From NCBI GenBank assembly GCA_002399445.1, contig DHDR01000031.1:622-64621 (forward strand): a DNA stretch of 64,000 bases, given 5' to 3'. Under the pieces are notes generated by a model. It had not been told where the DNA came from, made no database searches, and worked only from the letters and a program-made list of their open reading frames with translations. The translations under genes were made by a program, and so were the position numbers. Position 1 is the stretch's first letter. Each line of letters begins with the position of its first letter. The DNA is from Ruminococcaceae bacterium UBA4871. Lineage in GTDB: Bacteria > Bacillota > Clostridia > Oscillospirales > Acutalibacteraceae. Of the stretch, positions 17,465 through 25,531 are shown in pieces.

Positions 17465-18013
17465 TTACTTCTTAGCGCCCTTGCCGGCCTTGCCTTCCTT
17501 GTGACGGACAAATTCACCGACATAGCGGATGCCCTTGCCCTTGTAAGGCTCTGGCATGCGTTTCTCACGGACTTCTGCAGCAAACTGGCCTACCTGCTGC
17601 TTATCAGGGCCGAGAATTGTAATCAGGTTTGTGGACGGACATTCAATTTTAATGCCCTCAACTTCCGGTACAATGACCTGATGGGAGTACCCCAAATTCA
17701 TAACCAGTTCTTTGCCCTTCTTCTGCACACGGTAACCAACACCGCGGACCTCCAGTTCCTTTTTAAAACCTTCCGTCACACCCAACACCATATTTTGAAT
17801 CAGCGAACGGGTAAGTCCGTGCAAGGACTTGTTCTCTTTTGTATCGTTCGGACGAGTAACGAGGATCTCATTGCCCTCCACCGCAATCTTCATATTCGGG
17901 TGGAATGTTTTAGTCAGAGAACCTTTGGGTCCCTTGACAGTTACAACGCTGCCGTCAACTTTTACGTCAACGCCGGCGGGAATATTTACGGGTTTTCTTC
18001 CAATTCGAGACAT
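17465..18013 (-). CDS. rplF: Ribosomal protein L6
   Basis: 182 residues with two L6 domains. Starts MSRIGRKPVNIPAGV; the conserved C-terminal signature PEPYKGKGIRYVGE is present and is followed by a Lys-rich tail. Located at the factor-binding region of the 50S subunit. Confidence 0.97.
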   Translation of the reverse strand: MSRIGRKPVNIPAGVDVKVDGSVVTVKGPKGSLTKTFHPNMKIAVEGNEILVTRPNDTKENKSLHGLTRSLIQNMVLGVTEGFKKELEVRGVGYRVQKKGKELVMNLGYSHQVIVPEVEGIKIECPSTNLITILGPDKQQVGQFAAEVREKRMPEPYKGKGIRYVGEFVRHKEGKAGKGAKK

Positions 18014-18028
18014 TTTTGCACCTCTTTA

Positions 18029-18427
18029 TTACCAAATAAACGCGAGGACTTCGCCGCCAATATTGGCCTTGCGTGCCTCACGGTCTGTCATAACACCGTG
18101 ACTTGTGGAAATGATTGCCACACCAAGGCCTTTCATGACACGGGGCAGCTCCGCTGCACTGGAATAGATGCGCAGGCCGGGCTTGCTGACACGCTTAAGG
18201 CCACTAATGACCGGAGCATGATCCTCTGTGTATTTTAATTCTACCTTGATAATACCCTGTTTGCCGTCTTCAGCAACTGTGAAATTCTTAACATAGCCCT
18301 CATCCTTAAGGATCTGGCAGATCGACTTCTTCATATTGGAAGCGGGGATCTCGACAGTGGCATGTTTTGCGGAACTCGCATTGCGAATGCGGGTCAACAG
18401 GTCTGCAATTGTATCTGTTATCTGCAT
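18029..18427 (-). CDS. rpsH: Ribosomal protein S8
   Basis: 132 residues, MQITDTIADLLTRIRNAS at the start and the family signature GVAIISTSHGVMTDREAR near the end. Primary binder of the 16S central domain; in E. coli S8 represses the spc operon, but no such site is evident here. Confidence 0.97.
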   Translation of the reverse strand: MQITDTIADLLTRIRNASSAKHATVEIPASNMKKSICQILKDEGYVKNFTVAEDGKQGIIKVELKYTEDHAPVISGLKRVSKPGLRIYSSAAELPRVMKGLGVAIISTSHGVMTDREARKANIGGEVLAFIW

Positions 18428-18445
18428 TCCGTTCCCTCCTTAGTT

Positions 18446-18631
18446 TTACCAGCTTGCCTTTTTCACACCCGGAATCTCGCCTTTATAGGCAAGCTCACGA
18501 AAACAAATGCGGCAGATGCCAAACTTGCGAAGGTAGCCATGCGGCCGGCCACAAATCTTGCAGCGATTGTACTCCCGGGAGGAGTACTTTGCCGGGCGGC
18601 GTTGTTTGACTTTCATCGATTTTTTTGCCAC
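18446..18631 (-). CDS. rpsZ: Ribosomal protein S14, type Z (zinc-binding)
   Basis: 61 residues with CKIC (residues 22-25 or thereabouts) and CRIC about 13 residues later, the four-Cys zinc site of the short S14 form. The longer zinc-free S14 would be about 100 residues. Between rplE and rpsH. Confidence 0.96.
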   Translation of the reverse strand: MAKKSMKVKQRRPAKYSSREYNRCKICGRPHGYLRKFGICRICFRELAYKGEIPGVKKASW

Positions 18632-18643
18632 AGGAAACCCTCC

Positions 18644-19183
18644 TTATTTCTGAAACGGGGCGCCCATAAGTGAAAGTAATTCGCGGGCTTCCTCGTCATT
18701 TTGCGCGGTTGTGACAAAGCAGATATCCATGCCGCGTACTTTATCAATTTTATCGAATTCGATTTCTGGGAAAATCAGCTGCTCTTTCACACCGAGATTA
18801 TAATTGCCGCGGCCGTCGAAAGAGTTCGGATTAATTCCGCGGAAGTCACGCACACGGGGCAATGCAACATTGAAGAAACGATCCAGAAATTCATACATGC
18901 GGTCGCCGCGCAATGTCACTTTTAAGCCGATTTTCATGCCTTCACGCAATTTAAAGTTTGCAACGCTCTTTTTGGCTTTGCAGACTGCCGGTTTCTGACC
19001 GGTAATAGCCCTCAAATCACTTGTGATGGAATCAATGACCTTGGAATTTTCCTTTGCTTCGCCAGCACCTACATTGATAACGATTTTGTCGAGCTGCGGG
19101 ATCTGCATGACGCTCTTGTAAGAGAATTTCTTCATGAGGGCGGGCGCGACCTCGCTCTTATAGTAATCTTTGAGTCTTGCCAT
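18644..19183 (-). CDS. rplE: Ribosomal protein L5
   Basis: 179 residues from ATG 19183, chosen because MARLKDYYKSEVAP is the family N-terminus and GGAGG lies at good spacing; an open frame extends 12 codons upstream but is unsupported. Core motifs KIVINVGAGEAKENSK and VTLRGDRMYEFLDRF, C-terminal FVTTAQNDEEARELL. Binds 5S rRNA and contacts S13 and P-site tRNA. Confidence 0.96.
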   Translation of the reverse strand: MARLKDYYKSEVAPALMKKFSYKSVMQIPQLDKIVINVGAGEAKENSKVIDSITSDLRAITGQKPAVCKAKKSVANFKLREGMKIGLKVTLRGDRMYEFLDRFFNVALPRVRDFRGINPNSFDGRGNYNLGVKEQLIFPEIEFDKIDKVRGMDICFVTTAQNDEEARELLSLMGAPFQK

Positions 19184-19200
19184 AATTTCGTCCTCCTCCC

Positions 19201-19521
19201 TTACAACTCTTTGCCGCATTTTTTACAAATGCGGGTTTTTGTTCCGTCCGCAGCGATCTGATGGCCGACACGGGTGGGTTTCTTGCAGTTTGGACAGACA
19301 ATCTGAACTTTGGAAGCATAAACAGCTCCTTCGCCCTTTACAATGCCGCCCTCATCGCCCATTTTACGGGGCTTTACATGTTTGGTAACCATATTTAATT
19401 TTTCAACAATGACCTTGCCCTCTCTTGGGCTGACAGCCAGAACTTTGCCCTGTTTGCCAACATCACGTCCAGAGAGCATCACAACAGTGTCACCGGTTTT
19501 TACATGCACTTTATTTGCCAT
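19201..19521 (-). CDS. rplX: Ribosomal protein L24
   Basis: 106 residues. KOW motif near the N-terminus (VKTGDTVVMLSGRDVGKQGKV) and a C-terminal zinc-ribbon-like part with CPNC and CKKC. One of the assembly initiators of the 50S subunit. Between rplN and rplE. Confidence 0.97.
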   Translation of the reverse strand: MANKVHVKTGDTVVMLSGRDVGKQGKVLAVSPREGKVIVEKLNMVTKHVKPRKMGDEGGIVKGEGAVYASKVQIVCPNCKKPTRVGHQIAADGTKTRICKKCGKEL

Positions 19522-19536
19522 TCCTGTGACACCTCC

Positions 19537-19905
19537 TTAAAGCACTTCCGGGGCAAGACTCAAAATCTTCATATAGTCGTGGTCACGCAGTTCACGTGCC
19601 ACAGGCCCAAAGATACGGGTTCCCCTAGGATTTTTATCATCTTTAATCAGGACGGCTGCATTCTCATCAAAGCGGATGTAGCTGCCGTCCTCGCGGCGAA
19701 CGCCGGAGGCGGTGCGGACAACAACCGCCTTCACGACGTCGCCTTTCTTCACAGTTCCGCCCGGAGTCGCTTTCTTCACAGAAGCGACCACGACATCGCC
19801 GATATTTGCATACCTTCTGCCGGTTCCTCCAAGCACGCGGATGCACATAAGTTGCTTCGCGCCGGTGTTATCGGCAACATTGAGGTAAGTCTGCTGTTGA
19901 ATCAC
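19537..19905 (-). CDS. rplN: Ribosomal protein L14
   Basis: 122 residues, MIQQQTYLNVADNTGAKQLM at the start, RTASGVRREDGSYIRFDEN in the middle and IFGPVARELRDHDYMKI near the C-terminus, all canonical. Forms an inter-subunit contact. Between rpsQ and rplX. Confidence 0.98.
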   Translation of the reverse strand: MIQQQTYLNVADNTGAKQLMCIRVLGGTGRRYANIGDVVVASVKKATPGGTVKKGDVVKAVVVRTASGVRREDGSYIRFDENAAVLIKDDKNPRGTRIFGPVARELRDHDYMKILSLAPEVL

Positions 19906-19935
19906 AGTGCGTTCCTCCTTTGCATGGGCAAAGAT

Positions 19936-20196
19936 TTACTTCGCCTTTTCGATAATCTCCACAAGACGCCACCGCTTTTGTTTGCTGAGCGGGCGGGTCT
20001 CCATCACACGCACGCGGTCACCGATATTGCACTCGTTTTTCTCGTCATGTGCCTTCAGCTTAACAGTACGTTTAATAATTTTATTATACAATGGATGCTT
20101 GACGCTGTCCTTGATGGCAACGACAACTGTCTTGTCCATTTTATTGCTGACAACAGTGCCAACCTCTGTTTTCCGGTTGTTTCTCTGTTCGCTCAC
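19936..20196 (-). CDS. rpsQ: Ribosomal protein S17
   Basis: 86 residues, an OB-fold 16S rRNA binder. Conserved GTVVSNKMDKTVVVAI and CNIGDRVRVMETRPLSKQKR are present. Between rpmC and rplN. Confidence 0.97.
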   Translation of the reverse strand: MSEQRNNRKTEVGTVVSNKMDKTVVVAIKDSVKHPLYNKIIKRTVKLKAHDEKNECNIGDRVRVMETRPLSKQKRWRLVEIIEKAK

Positions 20197-20214
20197 GATG
20201 TTCCCTCCTTCCGG

Positions 20215-20421
20215 TTACGCGTTTGCGCTGTTTTTAAGTTCATTAGCGCGCAAAACGGTCTTAATGCGGGCAATGTCCTTCTTAACAGCGGAAATACGCA
20301 TCGGGTTGTTGAGCTGGTTAATCGCAAGCTGGAAACGGAGGTTAAAGAGCTCCTCTTTCAGGTCCTTGAGCTTGCTCTCAAGCTCTGCAGTTGTCATTTC
20401 TCGAACTTCAGAAGCTTTCAT
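20215..20421 (-). CDS. rpmC: Ribosomal protein L29
   Basis: 68 residues, two-helix protein at the exit tunnel (docking site for SRP and trigger factor in studied species). MKASEVREMTTAELESKLKD and FNLRFQLAINQLNNPMRI are typical. Its start overlaps the rplP stop by four bases. Confidence 0.96.
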   Translation of the reverse strand: MKASEVREMTTAELESKLKDLKEELFNLRFQLAINQLNNPMRISAVKKDIARIKTVLRANELKNSANA

Positions 20422-20843
20422 GACTGGGCAACCTCCTTCTCCTTTGCAACTGCCTTCGTTTTGATAGGCAGTTTGCTTGCCGCCAGGCGCAGTGCCTCAC
20501 GCGCAGTCGCTTCCGGCACACCACCGATTTCAAACATGACGCGGCCGGGCTTTACGACAGCCACCCAGTACTCCGGTGCGCCTTTACCTTTACCCATTCG
20601 GGTTTCAAGCGGTTTCTTTGTAAAAGGCTTGTCGGGAAAAATTTTGATCCAGACCTGACCGAAACGCTTACAGTAACGGGTCATGGCCACACGGGCGGCC
20701 TCGATCTGGTTTGCAGTGATCCATGCAGGCTCCAGTGCCTGAAGACCATAATCACCGTACGTCACCTTATTGCCGCGATAAGCTTTGCCAGTCATGCGGC
20801 CGCGGTGAACTCTGCGGTATTTCACGCGTTTAGGCATTAACAT
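20418..20843 (-). CDS. rplP: Ribosomal protein L16
   Basis: 141 residues. MLMPKRVKYRRVHRG at the start; the first ATG (20843) is preferred because GGAGG stands nine bases upstream and the start overlaps the rpsC stop as TAATG, while the ATG at residue 3 is the commoner family start. Core GKGKGAPEYWVAVVKPGRVMFE, organising the A-site tRNA binding region. Confidence 0.96.
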   Translation of the reverse strand: MLMPKRVKYRRVHRGRMTGKAYRGNKVTYGDYGLQALEPAWITANQIEAARVAMTRYCKRFGQVWIKIFPDKPFTKKPLETRMGKGKGAPEYWVAVVKPGRVMFEIGGVPEATAREALRLAASKLPIKTKAVAKEKEVAQS

Positions 20844-21550
20844 TATTTGCGGCCTCCTTCCCGGCGGGACGAACGGCGGTCACTGCGCTGCTCTGAACGG
20901 CTGGCAGTGTTGCGGCGGTTGTCATGCAAAACTTCGCCCCGATAAATCCAAACTTTTACGCCGATGCGGCCATAGGTAGTGGCTGCTTCTGCAAAGCCAT
21001 AGTCGATATCGGCACGCAGAGTCTGCAGCGGAATCGTTCCGTCGTGGTACTGCTCCCTGCGGGCAATTTCCGCACCGCCGAGGCGGCCCGAAACCTGCGT
21101 TTTGATTCCTTTTGCGCCGAGCTTCATGGCACGGCCGATACATTGCTTCATTGCGCGGCGGAAAGAGGTACGCTTCTCCAGCTGCTGAGCGATGTTTTCG
21201 GCAACGAGCTGTGCATTCAGGTCAGGTGATTTTACTTCAATAATATTGATAGTAACAGGTTTACCCAATGCCTTCTCGCACTGTACACGGAGCTTCTCAA
21301 TCTCAGCTCCGCCTTTGCCGATGACCATGCCCGGCTTTGCGCAGTGGATATGAATACGAACTTTTGATGCATCACGCTCAATTTCGATCTCCGGGACACC
21401 AGCGGCATATAACTGCTTTTTGAGCATTTTACGCAGGTTGTAATCTTCCACCAGCGTGTCGCCAAAATCTTTCGAATTGACAAACCAGCGGGAGTCCCAA
21501 TTTTTGATAACACCGACACGTAAACCGTGCGGATTAACTTTCTGGCCCAT
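20843..21550 (-). CDS. rpsC: Ribosomal protein S3
   Basis: 235 residues. An N-terminal KH domain with GMVIGKGGAEIEKL and a C-terminal domain (GLGGAEIARREQYHDGTIPLQTLRADIDYG). The C-terminal tail is Arg/Ser-rich (SRSEQRSDRRSSRREGGRK), longer than in minimal S3. Mouth of the mRNA entry channel. Confidence 0.97.
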   Translation of the reverse strand: MGQKVNPHGLRVGVIKNWDSRWFVNSKDFGDTLVEDYNLRKMLKKQLYAAGVPEIEIERDASKVRIHIHCAKPGMVIGKGGAEIEKLRVQCEKALGKPVTINIIEVKSPDLNAQLVAENIAQQLEKRTSFRRAMKQCIGRAMKLGAKGIKTQVSGRLGGAEIARREQYHDGTIPLQTLRADIDYGFAEAATTYGRIGVKVWIYRGEVLHDNRRNTASRSEQRSDRRSSRREGGRK

Positions 21551-21568
21551 TGTGTAACCTCCTCTGAT

Positions 21569-21904
21569 TTATTCCTTTTCTTTGAGCACCAGCGTCACGT
21601 GAGAAGTCCTTTTCAGGATACGGTACGCGCGGCCCTGAGCCCGCGGACGGATGCGTTTGAGGATCGGGCCCGGGCACGCGTAACATTCAGACACGTACAG
21701 GCGGGACAAGTCCATGCTGTTATTGTTTTCAGCATTTGCCATAGCCGACTTGAGCAATTTTACCAGATACTCGGATGCGGCCTTGGGCGTATTCTGAAGG
21801 ATAGCCATTGCTTCATCCACCGGCTTGTTGCGAATCAGGTCCAGCACGATGGACATTTTTCGTGGGGAAATACGGGCGTATTTCAGGTTAGCCCTTGCTT
21901 CCAT
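21569..21904 (-). CDS. rplV: Ribosomal protein L22
   Basis: 111 residues from ATG 21904 (AAAGGAG at eight bases); a GTG three codons earlier lies inside the ribosome binding site and is unlikely. MEARANLKYARISPRKMSIV is the family start. The tunnel-lining beta-hairpin lies in the later half (GPILKRIRPRAQGRAYRI). Confidence 0.96.
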   Translation of the reverse strand: MEARANLKYARISPRKMSIVLDLIRNKPVDEAMAILQNTPKAASEYLVKLLKSAMANAENNNSMDLSRLYVSECYACPGPILKRIRPRAQGRAYRILKRTSHVTLVLKEKE

Positions 21905-21925
21905 TTGATACACTCCTTTCAGCCG

Positions 21926-22225
21926 TTATTTTGCGGGCGTTGTTGTCGTTGGGGCAGTAGTTGTTTTGCTGCCTGAATGACCTTTAAAAGTCCGGGTAGG
22001 TGCAAATTCGCCAAGGCGATGGCCCACCATATCTTCTGTAATATAAACCGGCACATGCTTGCGGCCGTCATGCACTGCAATGGTATGACCGACAAAATCC
22101 GGGAAAATGATGGATGCGCGGCTCCAGGTCTTAACGATCTTCTTCTCGCCGGAAGCATTCATCGCTTGGATCCTCTTCAGCAGACCAGGCTCTACAAAAG
22201 GGCCTTTTTTTAAGCTTCTGCTCAT
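21926..22225 (-). CDS. rpsS: Ribosomal protein S19
   Basis: 99 residues beginning MSRSLKKGPFVEPGLLKRI, with GHTIAVHDGRKHVPVYI and MVGHRLGEFAPTRTFKGH. The end is a Thr/Pro-rich tail. Small-subunit head protein, complexed with S13. Confidence 0.97.
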   Translation of the reverse strand: MSRSLKKGPFVEPGLLKRIQAMNASGEKKIVKTWSRASIIFPDFVGHTIAVHDGRKHVPVYITEDMVGHRLGEFAPTRTFKGHSGSKTTTAPTTTTPAK

Positions 22226-22250
22226 AATTTAAGCTCCTTTCTTGATAACC

Positions 22251-23084
22251 TTATTTGCCATTTCTGCGCTTCACGATCAGCTTATCAGAAGCCTTGTGAT
22301 GCGCACGGGTCTTATAACCGAGTGCGGGCTTGCCCCACGGGGTCATTGGACCCGGATGGCCAATCGGAGCTTTCCCTTCGCCGCCGCCGTGCGGATGGTC
22401 ATTTGGGTTCATAACAGAACCGCGGACAGTCGGGCGCCAACCCATGTGACGTTTGCGTCCGGCTTTACCGATCTTAACATTTTCATGATCGATATTGCTG
22501 ACCTGTCCGATTGTTGCCATGCATTCTTCCGGCACATTGCGGAGTTCACCGGAAGGCAGGCGAAGCAATGCCATGCCATTTTCCTTTGCCATCAGCTGTG
22601 CCATAATTCCTGCGGCACGTGCAAGCTGAGCACCCTTTCCGGGATACAGCTCAATATTGTGGATATAGGTACCAGTGGGAATACTGGAAAGCGGAAGTGC
22701 ATTGCCGGGTTTAATATCGGCACCTGCACCAGCCACAACAGTATCGCCCACTTTCATACCATGCGGAGCAAGGATATATGCCTTTTCGCCGTCTTCGTAC
22801 TGCAGCAATGCAATAAAGGCAGAACGGTTTGGATCATACTCGATGCTCTGCACAGTAGCAGGCACATCCGTTTTCTGCCGCTTAAAATCGATTATGCGGT
22901 ATTTCGTGCGGTTTCCACCGCCACGGTGGCGGACGGTAATGCGGCCGTAGCTGTTACGGCCTGTGGTCTTTTTATTGGTGTCCAGCAGGCTTTTTTCTGG
23001 GCTTTTTTTGGAAAGTCCCGAATAATCCGTCACAGACATGTTGCGGCGGGACGGCGTGCTGGCAGTATAGTTCTTGGTAGCCAT
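22251..23084 (-). CDS. rplB: Ribosomal protein L2
   Basis: 277 residues, full length. Conserved YTASTPSRRNMSV start, HRGGGNRTKYRIIDFKR, and the peptidyl-transferase-adjacent segment GSVMNPNDHPHGGGEGKAPIG, which includes the essential His. The AAGGAG site is about 14 bases before ATG 23084, longer than in neighbouring genes. A 118-base gap separates it from rplW. Confidence 0.97.
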   Translation of the reverse strand: MATKNYTASTPSRRNMSVTDYSGLSKKSPEKSLLDTNKKTTGRNSYGRITVRHRGGGNRTKYRIIDFKRQKTDVPATVQSIEYDPNRSAFIALLQYEDGEKAYILAPHGMKVGDTVVAGAGADIKPGNALPLSSIPTGTYIHNIELYPGKGAQLARAAGIMAQLMAKENGMALLRLPSGELRNVPEECMATIGQVSNIDHENVKIGKAGRKRHMGWRPTVRGSVMNPNDHPHGGGEGKAPIGHPGPMTPWGKPALGYKTRAHHKASDKLIVKRRNGK

Positions 23085-23202
23085 TCTCTGGTTTCACACT
23101 CCTTAAACTTGGCTTTGCGGGGCTTAGTTCTTAACTGACCGGCGGCTGAGCAAGTACCCAGCCGTGCCCCTTATTTGCCGGAAAGCGCAATTGCTCTGCG
23201 GA

Positions 23203-23493
23203 TTAAAGCATTCCATCAAAGAACTCGATGGTCTTGCTGTCTTCTGTCAGAGAAACAGTGGCTTTCTTCCAGGATGGGGTGAAACCCTGACTGCGGCCCT
23301 GACGGCGCAGATGGCCGCGGACATGCAGGGTATTCACTTTGCGCACTTTTACACCGAAGAGTTCCTCAACAGCGTGTTTGATGTCAATTTTGGTTGCATC
23401 CGGTGCGACCTGGAACGTATAAGCTTTGTTTGCAATCCCCTTCATGGATTTCTCCGAAATGATGGGGCGCAAAATGATCTCATGTGCAGTCAT
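23203..23493 (-). CDS. rplW: Ribosomal protein L23
   Basis: 96 residues, exit-tunnel rim protein and trigger factor/SRP dock. MTAHEIILRPIISEKSMKG start and KVNTLHVRGHLRRQGRSQGF in the 29S-type loop. Start overlaps the rplD stop as TAATG. Confidence 0.96.
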   Translation of the reverse strand: MTAHEIILRPIISEKSMKGIANKAYTFQVAPDATKIDIKHAVEELFGVKVRKVNTLHVRGHLRRQGRSQGFTPSWKKATVSLTEDSKTIEFFDGML

Positions 23494-24116
23494 TATGCAT
23501 ATACCTCCTCGATCTGTGCCACGGCATCTTTCACGACAATAAATTTGTCTGCATTAAGAATGTCGTAAACATTGAGGGTGTTGGTCAGGGCAGTCTTCAC
23601 ACCCGGAATATTGTGGGCGGAAGCAATTACGGTTTTGTCGTTCTGCGGCAGAACCAGCAGAACTTTTTTCTCTGCATCCAGTACTTTAAGCATATCGGCT
23701 ACAGCTTTGGTCTTGTAGGAATCCAGCGAGATGCTGTCAAGAACAATCATCTCATTATCTTTCACTTTGCTGGAAAGAGCAGACTTCATCGCCAGACGGC
23801 GGACTTTTTTATTTAAGGTGTAACTGTAATCACGCGGCTTCGGCGCAAAGACAATTCCGCCGTGGGTCCACTGGGGAGCCCGCGTGGAGCCTTGGCGTGC
23901 ATGGCCGGTACCCTTCTGGCGCCACGGCTTTCTGCCACCGCCGGAAACCTCGCTGCGGGTCAGTGCACTCTGCGTACCCTGACGGCGGTTTGCGAGCTGG
24001 TTCTTTACCACGTCATGCATAACGTTGACGTTGGGTTCGATGCCAAACACGGCATCAGACAGGTCAATCTTTCCAACTTCTTTCCCTGTCATATCTTTCA
24101 CTGCGATTGTAGGCAT
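23493..24116 (-). CDS. rplD: Ribosomal protein L4
   Basis: 207 residues. The long extended loop lining the exit tunnel (GGGRKPWRQKGTGHARQGS, RAPQWTHGGIVFAPKPRDY) is present. In E. coli L4 also represses its own S10 operon; whether that applies to the rpsJ leader here is unknown. Confidence 0.97.
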   Translation of the reverse strand: MPTIAVKDMTGKEVGKIDLSDAVFGIEPNVNVMHDVVKNQLANRRQGTQSALTRSEVSGGGRKPWRQKGTGHARQGSTRAPQWTHGGIVFAPKPRDYSYTLNKKVRRLAMKSALSSKVKDNEMIVLDSISLDSYKTKAVADMLKVLDAEKKVLLVLPQNDKTVIASAHNIPGVKTALTNTLNVYDILNADKFIVVKDAVAQIEEVYA

Positions 24117-24133
24117 TGCGGTTCCTCCTTCCC

Positions 24134-24775
24134 TTACGCTTTCTTCGCTTTGACGCTGTCGCGGATACAGACGATTCCGCCGTTCGGGCCCGGAACAGCG
24201 CCCTTAATGGCAATCAGATTATTTTCTGCGTCCACTTTAGCCACTGTCAGGTTCTGCACAGTGGAAGTGACGGCGCCCAGATGTCCGGAACGGTGCTTGC
24301 CCGGAAAAACGCGGGACGGGTCAGAACAGCAGCCTGTGGAACCGCCCATGCGGGCCACAGGGCCTGTGCCGTGGGATTCCTTCAAGCGGCCGAAATTCCA
24401 GCGTTTCACAACGCCGGCCCAGCCTTTGCCCTTACTGGTTCCCTGTACATCGACGCGGTCACCTTCCGCAAAGATGTCGGCCTTGACAATATCGCCGACA
24501 TTCATAGCGGAAGTATCGTTCAGCCGAAATTCACGCAGGGTCTTCTTCGGGGCAACATCGCCCTTGTCGAAATGGCCCTTTAAGGGTTTGTTCACGCGCT
24601 GTGCTTTCAGCTCGCCAAAACCAAGCTGGACACTCTGGTAACCGTCATTTTCAACGGTTTTCTTCTGGGTGACTGCGCAGGGGCCCGCCTCGATTACGGT
24701 AACCGGAACGACATTGCCCTGTGCATCGAAGATCTGCGTCATACCGATCTTCTTGCCGATAATTCCTTTTTGCAT
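24134..24775 (-). CDS. rplC: Ribosomal protein L3
   Basis: 213 residues from ATG 24775 (GGAGGAACAAAA upstream); MQKGIIGKKIGMTQIFDAQ is the family start, and the 33 codons open upstream are not used. Core GTSKGKGWAGVVKRWNFGR and GGSTGCCSDPSRVFPGK with the Gln-less loop reaching toward the peptidyl transferase centre. Second gene of the S10 operon. Confidence 0.96.
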   Translation of the reverse strand: MQKGIIGKKIGMTQIFDAQGNVVPVTVIEAGPCAVTQKKTVENDGYQSVQLGFGELKAQRVNKPLKGHFDKGDVAPKKTLREFRLNDTSAMNVGDIVKADIFAEGDRVDVQGTSKGKGWAGVVKRWNFGRLKESHGTGPVARMGGSTGCCSDPSRVFPGKHRSGHLGAVTSTVQNLTVAKVDAENNLIAIKGAVPGPNGGIVCIRDSVKAKKA

Positions 24776-24889
24776 TTTTGTTCCTCCTATGCAGGTTATT
24801 GGTTGACACTTGGCCAACATGACCTCGGCCGCATGCAGCCTAAGCGGCTGCTCGGTAGGTTGAGGGTCCATCACTTATAAGGCTAAGCC

Positions 24890-25201
24890 CTACAGTTTAA
24901 TTTCAATCTCAACGCCGGCGGGGAGCTCGAGGCCCATCAGGGCCTCAACAGTTTGGTTGGATGGTCTGAGGATATCAATCAGGCGTTTGTGCGTGCGCAT
25001 TTCAAACTGCTCACGGCTGTCCTTGTACTTATGAACTGCACGCAGAATAGTGATAATCTGCTTTTCAGTCGGCAGCGGAACCGGGCCGCTTACGCGTGCG
25101 CCTGTTCGTTTTGCAGTCTGCACAATCTTTTCAGCAGACTGGTCAACCAGCTGATGGTCATAGCCTTTGATTCGGATCCTCATTTTTTCTTTGACTGCCA
25201 C
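24890..25201 (-). CDS. rpsJ: Ribosomal protein S10 / NusE
   Basis: 103 residues from GTG 25201: AAGGAGG stands ten bases upstream and VAVKEKMRIRIKGYDHQL is the family N-terminus. Segments SGPVPLPTEKQIITILRAVH and FEMRTHKRLIDILRPSNQTV are canonical. Acts in the 30S head and, as NusE, in transcription antitermination. First gene of the cluster, behind a structured leader. Confidence 0.96.
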   Translation of the reverse strand: MAVKEKMRIRIKGYDHQLVDQSAEKIVQTAKRTGARVSGPVPLPTEKQIITILRAVHKYKDSREQFEMRTHKRLIDILRPSNQTVEALMGLELPAGVEIEIKL

Positions 25202-25480
25202 TTTTGGATCGCCTCCTTGTTGTAGTTGGCGGACAGAGCCTTTCGACGGCATTCTTTTTAAACACTGTGCCGGGTGTTTCTTTCCCGCTCATTGAAAAAC
25301 CGGATCCCCAAACTTTTTGGGGATCCGGGTGTTTACAAAATGCCTGAGTGCTAAAGTCTCACAGAGGCTTCATGCTCATGATTCTCTCTCGCCCGGTTTA
25401 AAATCGGACATACTCCACGGAAAAACCGGCCCGCTGGGCCGCAACCTCCCGCTTCAACGCATATCTGTCGCAGTCGTACC
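25202..25480 (-). promoter_or_regulatory. S10 operon 5' leader
   Basis: About 280 untranslated bases between the promoter and rpsJ. It contains a short GC hairpin (GGCCC/GGGCC at 25428-25440), a conserved-looking purine-rich stretch, and a strong terminator-like hairpin at 25300-25328. The layout suggests transcription attenuation of the ribosomal protein operon; this is inference. Confidence 0.55.
25294..25328 (-). terminator. Terminator-like hairpin in the rpsJ leader
   Basis: Minus-strand stem CCGGATCCCCA (25318-25328) with TGGGGATCCGG (25300-25310), 11 pairs and a seven-base loop, followed by TTTTTC. It lies about 95 bases before rpsJ and after the promoter, so it is either an attenuator or the end of a short leader RNA. 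Confidence 0.75.
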
Positions 25481-25485
25481 TTGAT

Positions 25486-25514
25486 AGAATATCATATACC
25501 GCGCAAAAAATCAA
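25486..25514 (-). promoter_or_regulatory. Promoter of the S10-spc-alpha cluster
   Basis: Minus-strand TTGATT (25509-25514), 17-base spacer, TATTCT (25486-25491). It is the only good sigma-A match between the GT8 gene and rpsJ. Confidence 0.7.
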
Positions 25515-25531
25515 GCATTATTTTGAATTTT

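Noticed and set aside
19504..20658. 384-codon + frame
   Set aside because: Antisense to rplN, rpsQ, rpmC and rplP, all of which are certain; no ribosome binding site or family match.
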